Of a stretch of DNA of 11,739 nucleotides, positions 1 through 6,702 are shown piece after piece; position 1 is the stretch's first letter; the number at the start of each line of letters is the position of its first letter. A program made the position numbers and the translations under genes. Location of the stretch: positions 1 through 11,739 of the forward strand of contig DMAP01000296.1 of NCBI GenBank assembly GCA_003446975.1, read 5' to 3'. Origin of the DNA: Clostridiales bacterium. Lineage in GTDB: Bacteria > Bacillota > Clostridia > Tissierellales > Dethiosulfatibacteraceae. Under the pieces are notes generated by a model. It had not been told where the DNA came from. It worked only from the letters and a program-made list of their open reading frames with translations, and did no database searches.

Positions 1-1220
1 TTAAGGCTATCCATTTTTGTCATGACACTATCCGGTATGCTGAGGGCAAGATTGATCAATTCATTGTCTATGTTCTCAGCCTCTTTTGGCTCCATTATCT
101 CACCATCAAAATACTTGTTGACCATAGCTACAGTCCGGTTAACCAGGTTTCCTAAAATATTGGCCAAATCTGAGTTGATTCTCTCAATCAACAACTCATA
201 AGTAATGGTCCCATCATTGGCAAATGGCATCTCGTGTAATACAAAAAATCTGACGGCATCAACACCGAAGTGCTCAACCAGAAAATCAGGGTATATGACA
301 TTTCCTCTGGATTTGCTCATTTTACCTTCTCCGACAAGCAACCATGGATGACCGAAAACTTGTTTCGGTAGTTCAACTCCTAAAGCAAGCAGCATAATCG
401 GCCAATAAATAGTGTGGAATCTTAAGATGTCCTTTCCAATCAAATGGACATCAGCAGGCCAATACTTTCGGAACAACTCTCCGTGATTGCCATCCGTGTC
501 GAATCCTAGACCGGTAATATAGTTTGAGAGGGCATCAATCCAAACATAGATAATATGTCCTTCCTCAAAATCGACTGGAATACCCCATTTGAATGATGTT
601 CTTGAAACACAGAGATCTTGCAAACCAGGTTTCAGGAAATTGTTGATCATTTCATTTTTTCTAGACTCGGGTTGAATAAACTGTGGATTTTTTTCTATAT
701 GTTCAATGAGTGTGTCAGCATATTTGCTCAATTTAAAGAAATATGCCTCTTCTTTTGTTTTGTATACATCTCTGCCGCAATCCGGGCATTTGCCATCGAC
801 CAGTTGACCTTCAGTGTAAAATGATTCATCCGGCGTGCAATACCAGCCTTCATATTGGCCTTTGTATATATCGCCTTGATCATAAAGCTTCTTGAATATG
901 TTTTGTACAATTCTCTTGTGGTCTGGCTCGGTGGTTCTGATGAACCTGTCATAGGAAGTATTCATCAGATCCCATATTCTTTTTATTTCGGCAGCGATTT
1001 CATCAACAAAATCCTGAGGGCTTTTATTAGCCTCAGCGGCCTTTTGCTCAATTTTCTGACCGTGCTCATCGGTCCCTGTCTGAAAATAGACATCATATCC
1101 CACTAATCTCTTGAATCTGGCGATGCTGTCAGCCAAAACTATTTCATAGGTGTTGCCTATGTGTGGTTTCCCTGATGTATAGGCAATTGCGGTTGTAATG
1201 TAATATTTTTTCTTTTCCAT
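1..1220 (-). CDS. metG: Methionyl-tRNA synthetase, 3' end cut by window edge
   Basis: Class I aminoacyl-tRNA synthetase that charges tRNA-Met with methionine in the cytoplasm. 406 residues are visible of a family that is usually about 500-650. Seen: the class I signature PHIGN at residues 19-23 (the HIGH box, with N last), the TGTDEHGQKI segment at 48-57, a zinc-knuckle insertion with C128, D131, C145 and C148, the WIDALSNYITG segment, and KMSKS at 300-304. The start of the helical anticodon-binding domain (DLANILGNLVNRT) follows. The C-terminal part, including any appended tRNA-binding domain, lies outside the window. The ATG is preceded by GGAAAGG. The gene sits behind a T-box leader with its own promoter, so it is probably induced when uncharged tRNA-Met accumulates. 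Oddity: the zinc knuckle has Asp at the second ligand position. Identity is near certain. Confidence 0.98.
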   Translation of the reverse strand, partial: MEKKKYYITTAIAYTSGKPHIGNTYEIVLADSIARFKRLVGYDVYFQTGTDEHGQKIEQKAAEANKSPQDFVDEIAAEIKRIWDLMNTSYDRFIRTTEPDHKRIVQNIFKKLYDQGDIYKGQYEGWYCTPDESFYTEGQLVDGKCPDCGRDVYKTKEEAYFFKLSKYADTLIEHIEKNPQFIQPESRKNEMINNFLKPGLQDLCVSRTSFKWGIPVDFEEGHIIYVWIDALSNYITGLGFDTDGNHGELFRKYWPADVHLIGKDILRFHTIYWPIMLLALGVELPKQVFGHPWLLVGEGKMSKSRGNVIYPDFLVEHFGVDAVRFFVLHEMPFANDGTITYELLIERINSDLANILGNLVNRTVAMVNKYFDGEIMEPKEAENIDNELINLALSIPDSVMTKMDSL

Positions 1221-1496
1221 CGTTTACCTTTCCTTTTTTAAATAATAAACGTCTCTTATAAACATAAGAGACGAAGTTACCCGTGTTACCACTCTATTTC
1301 ATGGTTTCCTCGCGAAAACCACCTCAGGGTATTTAACCCATCATTAACGCAGACCAGACGTCATGCCCTACTCATCTTCAGGCACAAAACTCCGGGACCA
1401 TCTTCATCTCTTGCATAAGCACCGGCTTTCACCTAACCCGGCTCTCTTTGGCATAATTCAGAGATTACTCTTCCCCTCAACGTTTTTAATATTAAC
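1221..1496 (-). promoter_or_regulatory. T-box riboswitch leader of metG, AUG (Met) specifier
   Basis: On the minus strand this leader has the parts of a tRNA-sensing T-box. The conserved T-box sequence AGAGTGGTAACACGGGT is at 1295-1279. Stem I has AGTA at 1469-1466, a perfect helix of AUCUCU (1465-1460) with AGAGAU (1411-1406), and a lower GGGG/UCCC helix (1476-1473 with 1397-1394). The internal loop between these helices carries GAAG then AUG (1401-1399) then a purine G. AUG is therefore the specifier codon, matching tRNA-Met. An AG-rich bulge and distal arm occupy about 1447-1419. A hairpin with a GCGA tetraloop at 1321-1302 fits stem III. A terminator hairpin ends the leader. The specifier matches the downstream gene, which supports the assignment. 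Confidence 0.93.
1240..1273 (-). terminator. Conditional terminator of the metG T-box
   Basis: A perfect 10-bp stem (1273-1264 with 1259-1250, CGTCTCTTAT/ATAAGAGACG) has a 4-nt loop and is followed by the U-rich run TTTATTATTT at 1249-1240. It lies directly after the T-box sequence. In T-box leaders this hairpin competes with an antiterminator that is stabilised by uncharged tRNA, so it should stop transcription when Met-tRNA is plentiful. Confidence 0.9.
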
Positions 1497-1502
1497 ATTA
1501 AG

Positions 1503-1531
1503 AATATATAATAATTTAATGGTCTTGTCAA
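1503..1531 (-). promoter_or_regulatory. SigA-type promoter of the metG T-box transcript
   Basis: TTGACA (1531-1526) is followed after exactly 17 nt by TATATT (1508-1503), close to the vegetative consensus. Initiation would fall near 1496, just before Stem I of the T-box. It begins 13 nt past the rqcP stop codon, so metG has its own start even though it follows rqcP on the same strand. No terminator is visible between rqcP and this promoter, so some readthrough from rqcP is possible. Confidence 0.88.
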
Positions 1532-1544
1532 GAAATAGCAACCG

Positions 1545-1787
1545 TTACTGGATAATTCTGTACATCTCTGAAGAACTGTCTTTAGAGACGTGCTCAGTAA
1601 GTTGTTCCACAATGACTTTCATAGTTTTATCGCCAAATCTGATTTCAATCTGGTCATTTATTGCCACTTCGCTTCCGGGTTTTGCTTCTTTGCCATTAAT
1701 ACTGATTCTGCCATTTTCGCAAGCTTCTTTTGCGATTGTTCTTCTTTTGATAATTCGAGCGTTTTTAAGAAACTTATCTATTCTCAT
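1545..1787 (-). CDS. rqcP: RqcP (YabO) S4-domain RNA-binding protein
   Basis: Small 80-residue protein that is essentially one S4 RNA-binding domain. It starts MRIDKFLKNARIIKRRTIAK and continues through the typical RISINGKEAKPGSEV segment, as in Bacillus YabO/RqcP (about 86 aa) and more distantly Hsp15. The Bacillus homologue binds the stalled 50S-peptidyl-tRNA complex and works with RqcH to add Ala tails in ribosome-associated quality control. The start is ATG behind a strong GGAGG with 5-nt spacing. It lies downstream of HU but is separated from it by a terminator and a cluster of hairpins, and I see no convincing promoter of its own. It probably depends on readthrough or on a promoter I cannot recognise. 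Family assignment is firm. The role is inferred from the Bacillus homologue. Confidence 0.93.
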   Translation of the reverse strand: MRIDKFLKNARIIKRRTIAKEACENGRISINGKEAKPGSEVAINDQIEIRFGDKTMKVIVEQLTEHVSKDSSSEMYRIIQ

Positions 1788-1800
1788 ATATCCTCCGTAA

Positions 1801-1865
1801 TGTTGCCTGTATCAACAGGGTTCTTGGGTTCAGATGGTGTTTGAAGCACCACCTGAACCTTAGAA
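1801..1865. repeat. Imperfect inverted repeats (two hairpins) upstream of rqcP
   Basis: Two stem-loops lie between the rqcP ribosome binding site and the perfect palindrome further upstream. The larger pairs GGTTCAGATGGTG (1827-1839) with CACCACCTGAACC (1847-1859) around a 7-nt loop. Its single mismatch becomes a G-U pair in minus-strand RNA. The pairing can extend after a 2x2 internal loop with TTCT (1821-1824) and AGAA (1862-1865). The smaller pairs CCTGT (1806-1810) with ACAGG (1815-1819). Neither has a U tract, so they do not look like terminators. They may be part of the rqcP 5' leader or of a decayed insertion end. Confidence 0.7.
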
Positions 1866-1884
1866 ACCGTTATCCAGGGACTTT

Positions 1885-1928
1885 ACAGTGCTTATCTCCC
1901 ACTTAAAGAAGTGGGAGATAAGCACTGT
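1885..1928. repeat. Perfect 20-bp inverted repeat with 4-nt loop
   Basis: Positions 1885-1904 and 1909-1928 are exact reverse complements separated by AAAG. Neither strand has a T run after the stem, so it is not an ordinary intrinsic terminator. A long perfect stem with a short loop is typical of IS200/IS605-type ends, palindromic MITE-like elements, or stable RNA hairpins. It lies between the HU terminator and rqcP. The structure is certain. Its origin is not. Confidence 0.9.
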
Positions 1929-1941
1929 TAGTCATCGGATG

Positions 1942-1976
1942 AAATAAAAATCAGACCGTACTCAAGGTCTGATTTT
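1942..1976 (-). terminator. Intrinsic terminator after HU
   Basis: An 11-bp perfect stem (AAAATCAGACC at 1976-1966 read on the minus strand, with GGTCTGATTTT at 1957-1947) has an 8-nt loop and continues into TTTAT, giving a U-rich tail. It lies 14 nt after the HU stop codon and would end the DUF5317-SpoVB-MazG-HU transcript, or an HU-only transcript. Confidence 0.85.
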
Positions 1977-1990
1977 ATCATTAATCAATC

Positions 1991-2269
1991 TTATTTGTTA
2001 ACCGCTTCTTTTAATGATTTGCCTGCCTTAAATACTGGTGCAGTTGATGCAGGAATTTCAATAGTTTGTTTCGGATCTCTTGGATTTCTGCCTTTTCTTT
2101 CTTTTCTGCTTCTAACCTCGAATGTTCCAAATCCAACCAATTGGACTTTTTCACCTTTTACCAATTCAGCTTTAACTGTCTCCATAAAAGCATTTAAAGC
2201 AACCTCTGCGTCTTTTTTCGTAAATCCTGTCTGTTCAGCGATACTAGCGACTAATTCAGCTTTATTCAC
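1991..2269 (-). CDS. hup: HU-family DNA-binding protein (GTG start)
   Basis: Histone-like HU protein, 92 residues, that bends and compacts DNA as a dimer in the nucleoid. Seen: the N-terminal helical segment NKAELVASIAEQTG, the VQLVGFGTFEVRSR core, and the DNA-binding arm signature GRNPRDP followed by IEIPAS and VFKAGKSLKEAVN. The start is GTG at 2269-2267. It has an excellent AAGGAGGG at 2284-2277 with about 8-nt spacing, and the resulting N-terminus (MNKAEL) matches the family. An in-frame start 42 nt further upstream has no such site and would add residues unlike HU. The gene begins 48 nt after mazG ends and is followed by a terminator. No clear promoter is visible in the short gap, so it is probably transcribed with mazG. 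Being one of several HU copies is possible. Confidence 0.97.
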   Translation of the reverse strand: MNKAELVASIAEQTGFTKKDAEVALNAFMETVKAELVKGEKVQLVGFGTFEVRSRKERKGRNPRDPKQTIEIPASTAPVFKAGKSLKEAVNK

Positions 2270-2276
2270 AATAAAA

Positions 2277-2284
2277 CCCTCCTT
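2277..2284 (-). promoter_or_regulatory. Ribosome binding site fixing the HU GTG start
   Basis: AAGGAGGG precedes GTG by 7 nt and matches the 16S anti-Shine-Dalgarno almost perfectly. It decides the HU start in favour of GTG at 2269 over a longer open reading frame. Confidence 0.88.
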
Positions 2285-2317
2285 AATATATTTTAATATT
2301 GCAAATTCCAAATGGAA

Positions 2318-3745
2318 TTAATGCCTTTTTGATAATTCCCAAAGATAATCCATTTCTTCTAAAGTCATATCCTTTAAATCCTTGTCAGCATTTTTTTCTA
2401 TAAACTCAAATCTTCTTATAAACTTCTTGTTCGTCTTATTCAATGCGATGTCTGGATTGATTCCCATAAAACGTGCAAAATTGATAATTGCAAAAATCAA
2501 ATCCCCAATTTCATCTTCGATTTTTACCGCGTCCATGGTCTCATAAGCTTCCATCAGCTCAGCAATCTCTTCTTTGACTTTGAGAACGGCTCCTGATGCA
2601 TTTGGCCAATCAAACCCGACTTCAGCTGCTTTGCTCTGAATTTTATAGCCTCTCGTGAGGGGAGACATGGACTGTGGAATACCTGCGATTTTTTCAGTAT
2701 AGGATGATGTCTTTTTTTCTTTTTCTTTTATCTCATCCCAGTTCAATTTAGCTTCTGTCTCGTCATGTGCCTTCGAATCAAGAAATACATGCGGATGTCT
2801 TGAATAGAGCTTTTTACAGATTCCCGCAATCACATCTTCGAAATTGAAATAGCCTTCCTCGGCTGCGATTTGAGAGTGGAAAACAACTTGAAGCAATAAA
2901 TCACCCAATTCTTCCACTAGATTATCCACATCGTTGTTTTCTATTGCATCTACAACTTCATAAGCTTCTTCCACAACACACTCTCTTAGCGACATATGTG
3001 TTTGCTTTCTGTCCCACGGACATCCATCAGGACCTCTCAATAAGCTCATCAGGTTTTTCAAATCATTTATATTATACATGTCTAACATTGTAATATCAAT
3101 ACTTTCAACAAAAATATATGTAGAATAGTCATAATTTTCTTGTCTATCCAATTCGAATAGTGAAATTTGTTCTCTTTTATTTTTTAATATGTCCATAAAA
3201 ATGACATTTGTATCATACGGATATATTTCGGTCAGCTCTATTTTTATCCTCGAGGCCAATGCTTGGCTTTCGATTCCACAGATAATATTATCCCCATGTA
3301 TATCAATACTGTATTGGTTTAACACCTGGCCATCTATTATGTTGACTCTCATATTTTGTGTCCCTGATAGTTTAATGGCCTTGTCAATGAAGCTACAACC
3401 ATCAATAATGTCAATCTCTATACCATGTTGTTCATTTAAATAACTGTCTACAATCCTATCCCCAATATATGGTGATCCAGGCACGATATAAATAATTTCG
3501 TCATATTGGTCCAATGCATAATCCAATGTTTCTTTTATAATCTGATAAACTTGTTCCAGATTATCTTCTTTTTCAAAAATCTCATCGAAAGCTTTTAGAT
3601 TCTTATAGCTTTGCTCCGTAAGAACAGGATGTCTGATCGTCCTGGCGTATTTAGGTTTTTCGCTATTTATTAAGTTGTAGGCCTTGTAACTCAACTCTTC
3701 TGATTTCCCTGTTCCTAATCCCAAAATATGCAGTTTGTGCATCAT
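2318..3745 (-). CDS. mazG: YabN-type protein: tetrapyrrole methylase-like domain fused to MazG NTP pyrophosphohydrolase
   Basis: A 475-residue, two-part protein like Bacillus YabN (about 489 aa). Residues 1 to about 215 form a tetrapyrrole (corrin/porphyrin) methylase-like domain with LGLGTG at 8-13 and the VPGSP loop at 88-92. Its substrate is unknown. Residues about 225-475 are MazG with both repeats. The first has LRGPDGCPWDRKQTH (236-250), VVEEAYEVVDAI (257-268) and EELGDLLLQVVFH (278-290). The second has KEEIAELMEA (391-400) and EDEIGDLIFAI (410-420). The acidic residues in these helices bind the metal. MazG hydrolyses NTPs or dNTPs to monophosphates and is linked to removing damaged nucleotides and to stress responses. 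The start lies 5 nt after the SpoVB-family stop, which implies translational coupling. The second ATG (3742) has better spacing from AGGTGA and may be the true start. Confidence 0.95.
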   Translation of the reverse strand: MMHKLHILGLGTGKSEELSYKAYNLINSEKPKYARTIRHPVLTEQSYKNLKAFDEIFEKEDNLEQVYQIIKETLDYALDQYDEIIYIVPGSPYIGDRIVDSYLNEQHGIEIDIIDGCSFIDKAIKLSGTQNMRVNIIDGQVLNQYSIDIHGDNIICGIESQALASRIKIELTEIYPYDTNVIFMDILKNKREQISLFELDRQENYDYSTYIFVESIDITMLDMYNINDLKNLMSLLRGPDGCPWDRKQTHMSLRECVVEEAYEVVDAIENNDVDNLVEELGDLLLQVVFHSQIAAEEGYFNFEDVIAGICKKLYSRHPHVFLDSKAHDETEAKLNWDEIKEKEKKTSSYTEKIAGIPQSMSPLTRGYKIQSKAAEVGFDWPNASGAVLKVKEEIAELMEAYETMDAVKIEDEIGDLIFAIINFARFMGINPDIALNKTNKKFIRRFEFIEKNADKDLKDMTLEEMDYLWELSKRH

Positions 3746-3750
3746 ATCAC

Positions 3751-5358
3751 CTATTTCATTAGTCTTAGTTTGTTCATTATTTTATAAAGTTTTTCGCCTT
3801 TTGGCAATAAAGCCGTATCTTCTCTATTGATAGTGCCTGTCAACGGTAATGCTATAAAGTAAACAGAAACCCCACCTGCAATCGCCATTAGTGCCGAGAG
3901 TTTGACCCCGATGAAGCCAGATCCAACATGGTAGATTGCATAAACCACAACACCCATAATGGCAGATGCCATAAGTGGTCTGAAAGCAATGTTGAAAAGG
4001 CGCACCTTCACTTCTGTATACTTATTGATATCCCAATAATTAAGAACCGCTGCAGTCATATAAGCCGCTATGGTACTCAGGGCAGCTCCTTTGACATTTA
4101 AGTAAGGGATTCCTACCAGTATATAGGTCATTATGATTTTAACGATAGCGCCTATTGCCAGGTTTTTAACTGGAATTCTTTGTTTGTCCACTGCCTGCAG
4201 AATGGCAGTGAGGGATTGAACAACTGTCAGAAACACAACGCTGATTGCCAATATTGCCAGCAACTGTCCGACACTTTTGTGTTTGTCTGGTCCCAACGCA
4301 GGATAAAACAACTTAATAATCGGTTCAGCCAGTATATATAGTCCAAAAGCTGATGGCAAACCAATAATGAATGATGTCCGCATTCCTAAATCAGTTGTTT
4401 GATTCAACGCATCTCTGTCTCTTCTTGTGTAAGCATTTGATATGCTGGGTACAAGGCTCATGGCTATAGCTATTGAGAAAACCTGAGGAAAATTAATGAA
4501 TGTCTGAGCTGTTCCACTAAGTTGGCCATACAAATCTGTTGCCTCGATATTGGAATAGCCTATTTGAGCCAGTCTCATTGACACGAGTTTGGCATCTATA
4601 AGACCCATCAATGGAACGATTGAAGCCCCCAATGTAATAGGAATAGCGATTGCCAACAGCTTTTTAAGAACCCTTCCTGATTCCTCCTCAATATTGTTTG
4701 CAGCGTTATCTATCCTGTCGTATATGGTTTTTCTGTGTCTGGAATAGATGAATAAAATAAAAATAAATCCTGCAATGCCTCCCGCTGAAGCACCAAAGGA
4801 TGCTCCTCCGGCAGCTTTCTGTAGACTTGAGGCTGCCAACACATATGCCAGCGACAACCCTACAGCGAATCTAACCAATTGTTCCAAAACCTGGGACAAA
4901 GCTGTAGGCATCATGTTTTGCATTCCTTGAAAATAACCTCTATAAACACTCATGATTGGCACAATCATCAGGGCTGGCACCAATCCCAGCAGAGAATAAT
5001 AAGTGCCTGGATAACCTATAGCCTGTGCTATGGTTTTAGCGAATATGAGAACTGTTAATGATGAAACCACACTTACAACTAAAATAACTCTCATTGAGAG
5101 TCTAAATATTTGATGTGCGCCTTGTGGATTTTCCAGTGCCATTTTTTCAGACACCAGTCTAGCAACAGCGGTTGGAAATCCGGCAAGCGATATGACAAGC
5201 AGCAGATTGTAAACTTGATAGGCTGGTTGAAAATAACCAATTCCCTCTGTTCCAATAAGATTTGTTAACGGGATTCTATAAATAGCACCGATAATTTTGA
5301 CAATTAAGCCTGCAGTTCCTAAAACGGCTGCGCCTTTTAAAAAGTTATTTCCGGACAT
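3751..5358 (-). CDS. SpoVB/YabM-family polysaccharide or lipid II flippase (MOP superfamily)
   Basis: Multispanning membrane protein, 535 residues, of the MurJ/SpoVB/Wzx branch of the MOP exporters. Seen: the family opening LKGAAVLGTAGLIVKIIGAIYRIPL with a conserved Arg-Ile-Pro, the LIGTEGIGYFQPAYQVYNLLL stretch, PTAVARLVSEK, YRGYFQGMQNM, roughly fourteen hydrophobic segments, and the C-terminal PKGEK followed by a basic tail. Relatives move lipid-linked cell-wall or spore-cortex precursors across the membrane. Bacillus has several paralogues (SpoVB, YkvU, YabM, MurJ). Position directly before the YabN-type mazG fits the YabM slot, but sequence alone cannot fix the substrate, so I give no symbol. 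The ATG has GGAGGAG at good spacing. It follows the DUF5317-like gene by 57 nt and is probably in the same transcript. Confidence 0.93.
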   Translation of the reverse strand: MSGNNFLKGAAVLGTAGLIVKIIGAIYRIPLTNLIGTEGIGYFQPAYQVYNLLLVISLAGFPTAVARLVSEKMALENPQGAHQIFRLSMRVILVVSVVSSLTVLIFAKTIAQAIGYPGTYYSLLGLVPALMIVPIMSVYRGYFQGMQNMMPTALSQVLEQLVRFAVGLSLAYVLAASSLQKAAGGASFGASAGGIAGFIFILFIYSRHRKTIYDRIDNAANNIEEESGRVLKKLLAIAIPITLGASIVPLMGLIDAKLVSMRLAQIGYSNIEATDLYGQLSGTAQTFINFPQVFSIAIAMSLVPSISNAYTRRDRDALNQTTDLGMRTSFIIGLPSAFGLYILAEPIIKLFYPALGPDKHKSVGQLLAILAISVVFLTVVQSLTAILQAVDKQRIPVKNLAIGAIVKIIMTYILVGIPYLNVKGAALSTIAAYMTAAVLNYWDINKYTEVKVRLFNIAFRPLMASAIMGVVVYAIYHVGSGFIGVKLSALMAIAGGVSVYFIALPLTGTINREDTALLPKGEKLYKIMNKLRLMK

Positions 5359-5415
5359 GATGTCTCCTCCGTTGTCTATGTATGATATGTGATGCTTTAT
5401 TCTCTATCTGAACTC

Positions 5416-6003
5416 CTACCTGAACAGTTGCTTGGAATACCTCACATTTGATCCCTTTCTGATGTTTTTGTCAGTCATGGCATACTGAAAAAAAATAACA
5501 GTGGCGATAAACAGAATGATATCTCCAATTGTCAACACGATTGGGTAGATGAATATGCCTTCGAAGGATAGAAATGCACCCATGTAAAATCTGGACTCAG
5601 GAATTATCGTGAAATACCTCACATTCCCTGTCTTGATCAACTCAACAATTTCAGGGCTGAAAGCATTTTTCGCTGTTACTTCCGTTATCCCGACCTTTAC
5701 ACCATTCAGAACCAACATGATAAAATTGTACAATGTTCCAATAAAAAATAGATACATGAACTTGATTGATCTATTGGACAGTATACCTGCGATTATGAGT
5801 ATATATGAAGTTATCAGTATCCCATCATTGATGCTACTGCCTAAATCAGACAGACCTATGTTCAGAATAAAAACAAAAAACTGTAACAATATACCCGTCA
5901 GTATAAGCAATGGAAACTGAAATGTCAAATAGCCAATCTTCTCCAATTTGCCTTTTCTCAGTTTTCCGATTATCAATCCAATGGCGGCCGCATACAAAAA
6001 CAA
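5416..6003 (-). CDS. DUF5317-like integral membrane protein (TTG start)
   Basis: Hydrophobic protein of 195 residues with about five or six predicted membrane segments. Its layout resembles the DUF5317 family of Firmicutes: MFLYAAAIGLIIGKLRKGKLEKI at the N-terminus, a central NRSIKFMYLFFIGTLYNFIMLVLNG, a soluble loop, then RFYMGAFLSFEGIFIYPIVLTIGDIILF. No catalytic motif is visible and the function is unknown. The start is TTG at 6003-6001, since AGGAGG at 6016-6011 sits 7 nt before it. An earlier in-frame TTG (6027) has no ribosome binding site and would place that site inside the gene. A strong promoter lies 31 nt upstream, making this the first gene of the run leading to the SpoVB-family flippase, MazG and HU. 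The family call is from memory of its pattern and is moderately sure. Confidence 0.82.
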   Translation of the reverse strand: MFLYAAAIGLIIGKLRKGKLEKIGYLTFQFPLLILTGILLQFFVFILNIGLSDLGSSINDGILITSYILIIAGILSNRSIKFMYLFFIGTLYNFIMLVLNGVKVGITEVTAKNAFSPEIVELIKTGNVRYFTIIPESRFYMGAFLSFEGIFIYPIVLTIGDIILFIATVIFFQYAMTDKNIRKGSNVRYSKQLFR

Positions 6004-6010
6004 TTTGATT

Positions 6011-6016
6011 CCTCCT
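6011..6016 (-). promoter_or_regulatory. Ribosome binding site fixing the TTG start of the DUF5317-like gene
   Basis: A perfect AGGAGG, 7 nt before TTG at 6003. It lies downstream of the alternative TTG at 6027, so that longer reading is unlikely. Confidence 0.85.
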
Positions 6017-6040
6017 GTCTGGAACAATGTTAATTTATTT

Positions 6041-6069
6041 ATTATATATTAAAACAAATCCAACTTCAA
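6041..6069 (-). promoter_or_regulatory. SigA-type promoter for DUF5317-spoVB family-mazG-hup run
   Basis: TTGAAG (6069-6064), a 17-nt spacer and a perfect TATAAT (6046-6041). Initiation near 6034 leaves a leader of about 30 nt before the TTG start at 6003. It lies downstream of the hairpin that follows hpf, so this is where a new transcription unit begins. Confidence 0.85.
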
Positions 6070-6094
6070 GATTCCCAGTCTATTTATTCATTAC

Positions 6095-6123
6095 AAGAGC
6101 CTGGCATTATATGCCAGGCTCTT
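6095..6123 (-). terminator. Probable terminator after hpf
   Basis: A 13-bp perfect stem (6123-6111 with 6107-6095, AAGAGCCTGGCAT type) has a 3-nt loop and starts 16 nt after the hpf stop. On the minus strand the stem ends in CTCTT and continues GTAATG, so the U tract is short. Position and stability favour termination of the hpf transcript, but an mRNA-stabilising 3' hairpin is also possible. Confidence 0.65.
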
Positions 6124-6139
6124 CATCACGCTGATCAGA

Positions 6140-6667
6140 TCAATACTCCGGTTCGATTAACCCTACGTTGTTATCTTTTCTTTTGTAAACAACATTGACT
6201 TCTTCTGTATCTGCATTCAGGAAAACATAGAAATTGTGGTTTACCAAATCCATTTGCAGTACCGCTTCCTCTACACTCATGGGTTTTACAGCAAATCTCT
6301 TGGTCTTAACTATTTTCAGATCATCCTCTGTTACTTCCAATGGTTCGATGTTCTCGAATCTTATGGTGTCCTGGCTGTGCTTCTTGCTTTGAAGTCTGGT
6401 TTTATATTTTCTAATCTGTCTTTCCAGAGCATCTACGGCACTATCTATTGAGTTGTACATATCATCTGTTACTTCTTCTGCTCTTATGACTGTTCCTGCA
6501 AAAGGCACTGTGATCTCAATAATCTGTCGCAACTTTTCCACGCTTAGAACTACTTTGACTTCCACATCCTTATAGAAGAATTTGTCAAGTTTTCCGAGTT
6601 TCTTTTCTACTGTGTCCCTTAAGTTATCGGTGACACTGATGTTTTTACCAAATATTTTAATGTCCAT
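6140..6667 (-). CDS. hpf: Long-form ribosome hibernation promoting factor
   Basis: A 175-residue HPF of the long type (Bacillus YvyD class). The N-terminal S30AE domain (about 1-100) starts MDIKIFGKNISVTDNLRDTVEKKLGKLDKFF and binds the 30S decoding region. A linker follows. The C-terminal dimerisation domain (about 120-170) has TKRFAVKPMSVEEAVLQMDLV and HNFYVFLNADTEEVNVVYKRKDNNVGLIEP. Long HPF alone dimerises 70S ribosomes into inactive 100S particles in stationary phase. The ATG is preceded by AAAGGGGA. The gene stands alone between comF and a hairpin. The upstream gap carries a SigB-like promoter candidate and DnaA-box-like sites. In many Firmicutes secA follows hpf, but here a different unit follows. 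Identity is firm. Confidence 0.97.
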   Translation of the reverse strand: MDIKIFGKNISVTDNLRDTVEKKLGKLDKFFYKDVEVKVVLSVEKLRQIIEITVPFAGTVIRAEEVTDDMYNSIDSAVDALERQIRKYKTRLQSKKHSQDTIRFENIEPLEVTEDDLKIVKTKRFAVKPMSVEEAVLQMDLVNHNFYVFLNADTEEVNVVYKRKDNNVGLIEPEY

Positions 6668-6702
6668 ACGTCAGTCCCCTTTCTTTTGTTTGTATTTATT
6701 TT

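Noticed and set aside
1363..1800. Plus-strand open frame of 145 codons across the T-box and rqcP
   Set aside because: It covers the riboswitch and is antisense to rqcP. It has no ribosome binding site and its composition looks like reverse-strand translation.
1885..1928. Perfect inverted repeat as an intrinsic terminator
   Set aside because: Neither strand has a T run after the stem, and a better terminator for HU lies just upstream at 1947-1976.
2303..2318. Short palindrome AATTCC/GGAATT at the end of mazG as a terminator
   Set aside because: The stem is only 6 bp with weak ends and no T tract, so it cannot be supported as a terminator.
2270..2345. Separate promoter for HU
   Set aside because: The best -35/-10 pair would initiate inside the ribosome binding site. 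HU may instead be read from upstream, or a promoter may lie inside mazG.
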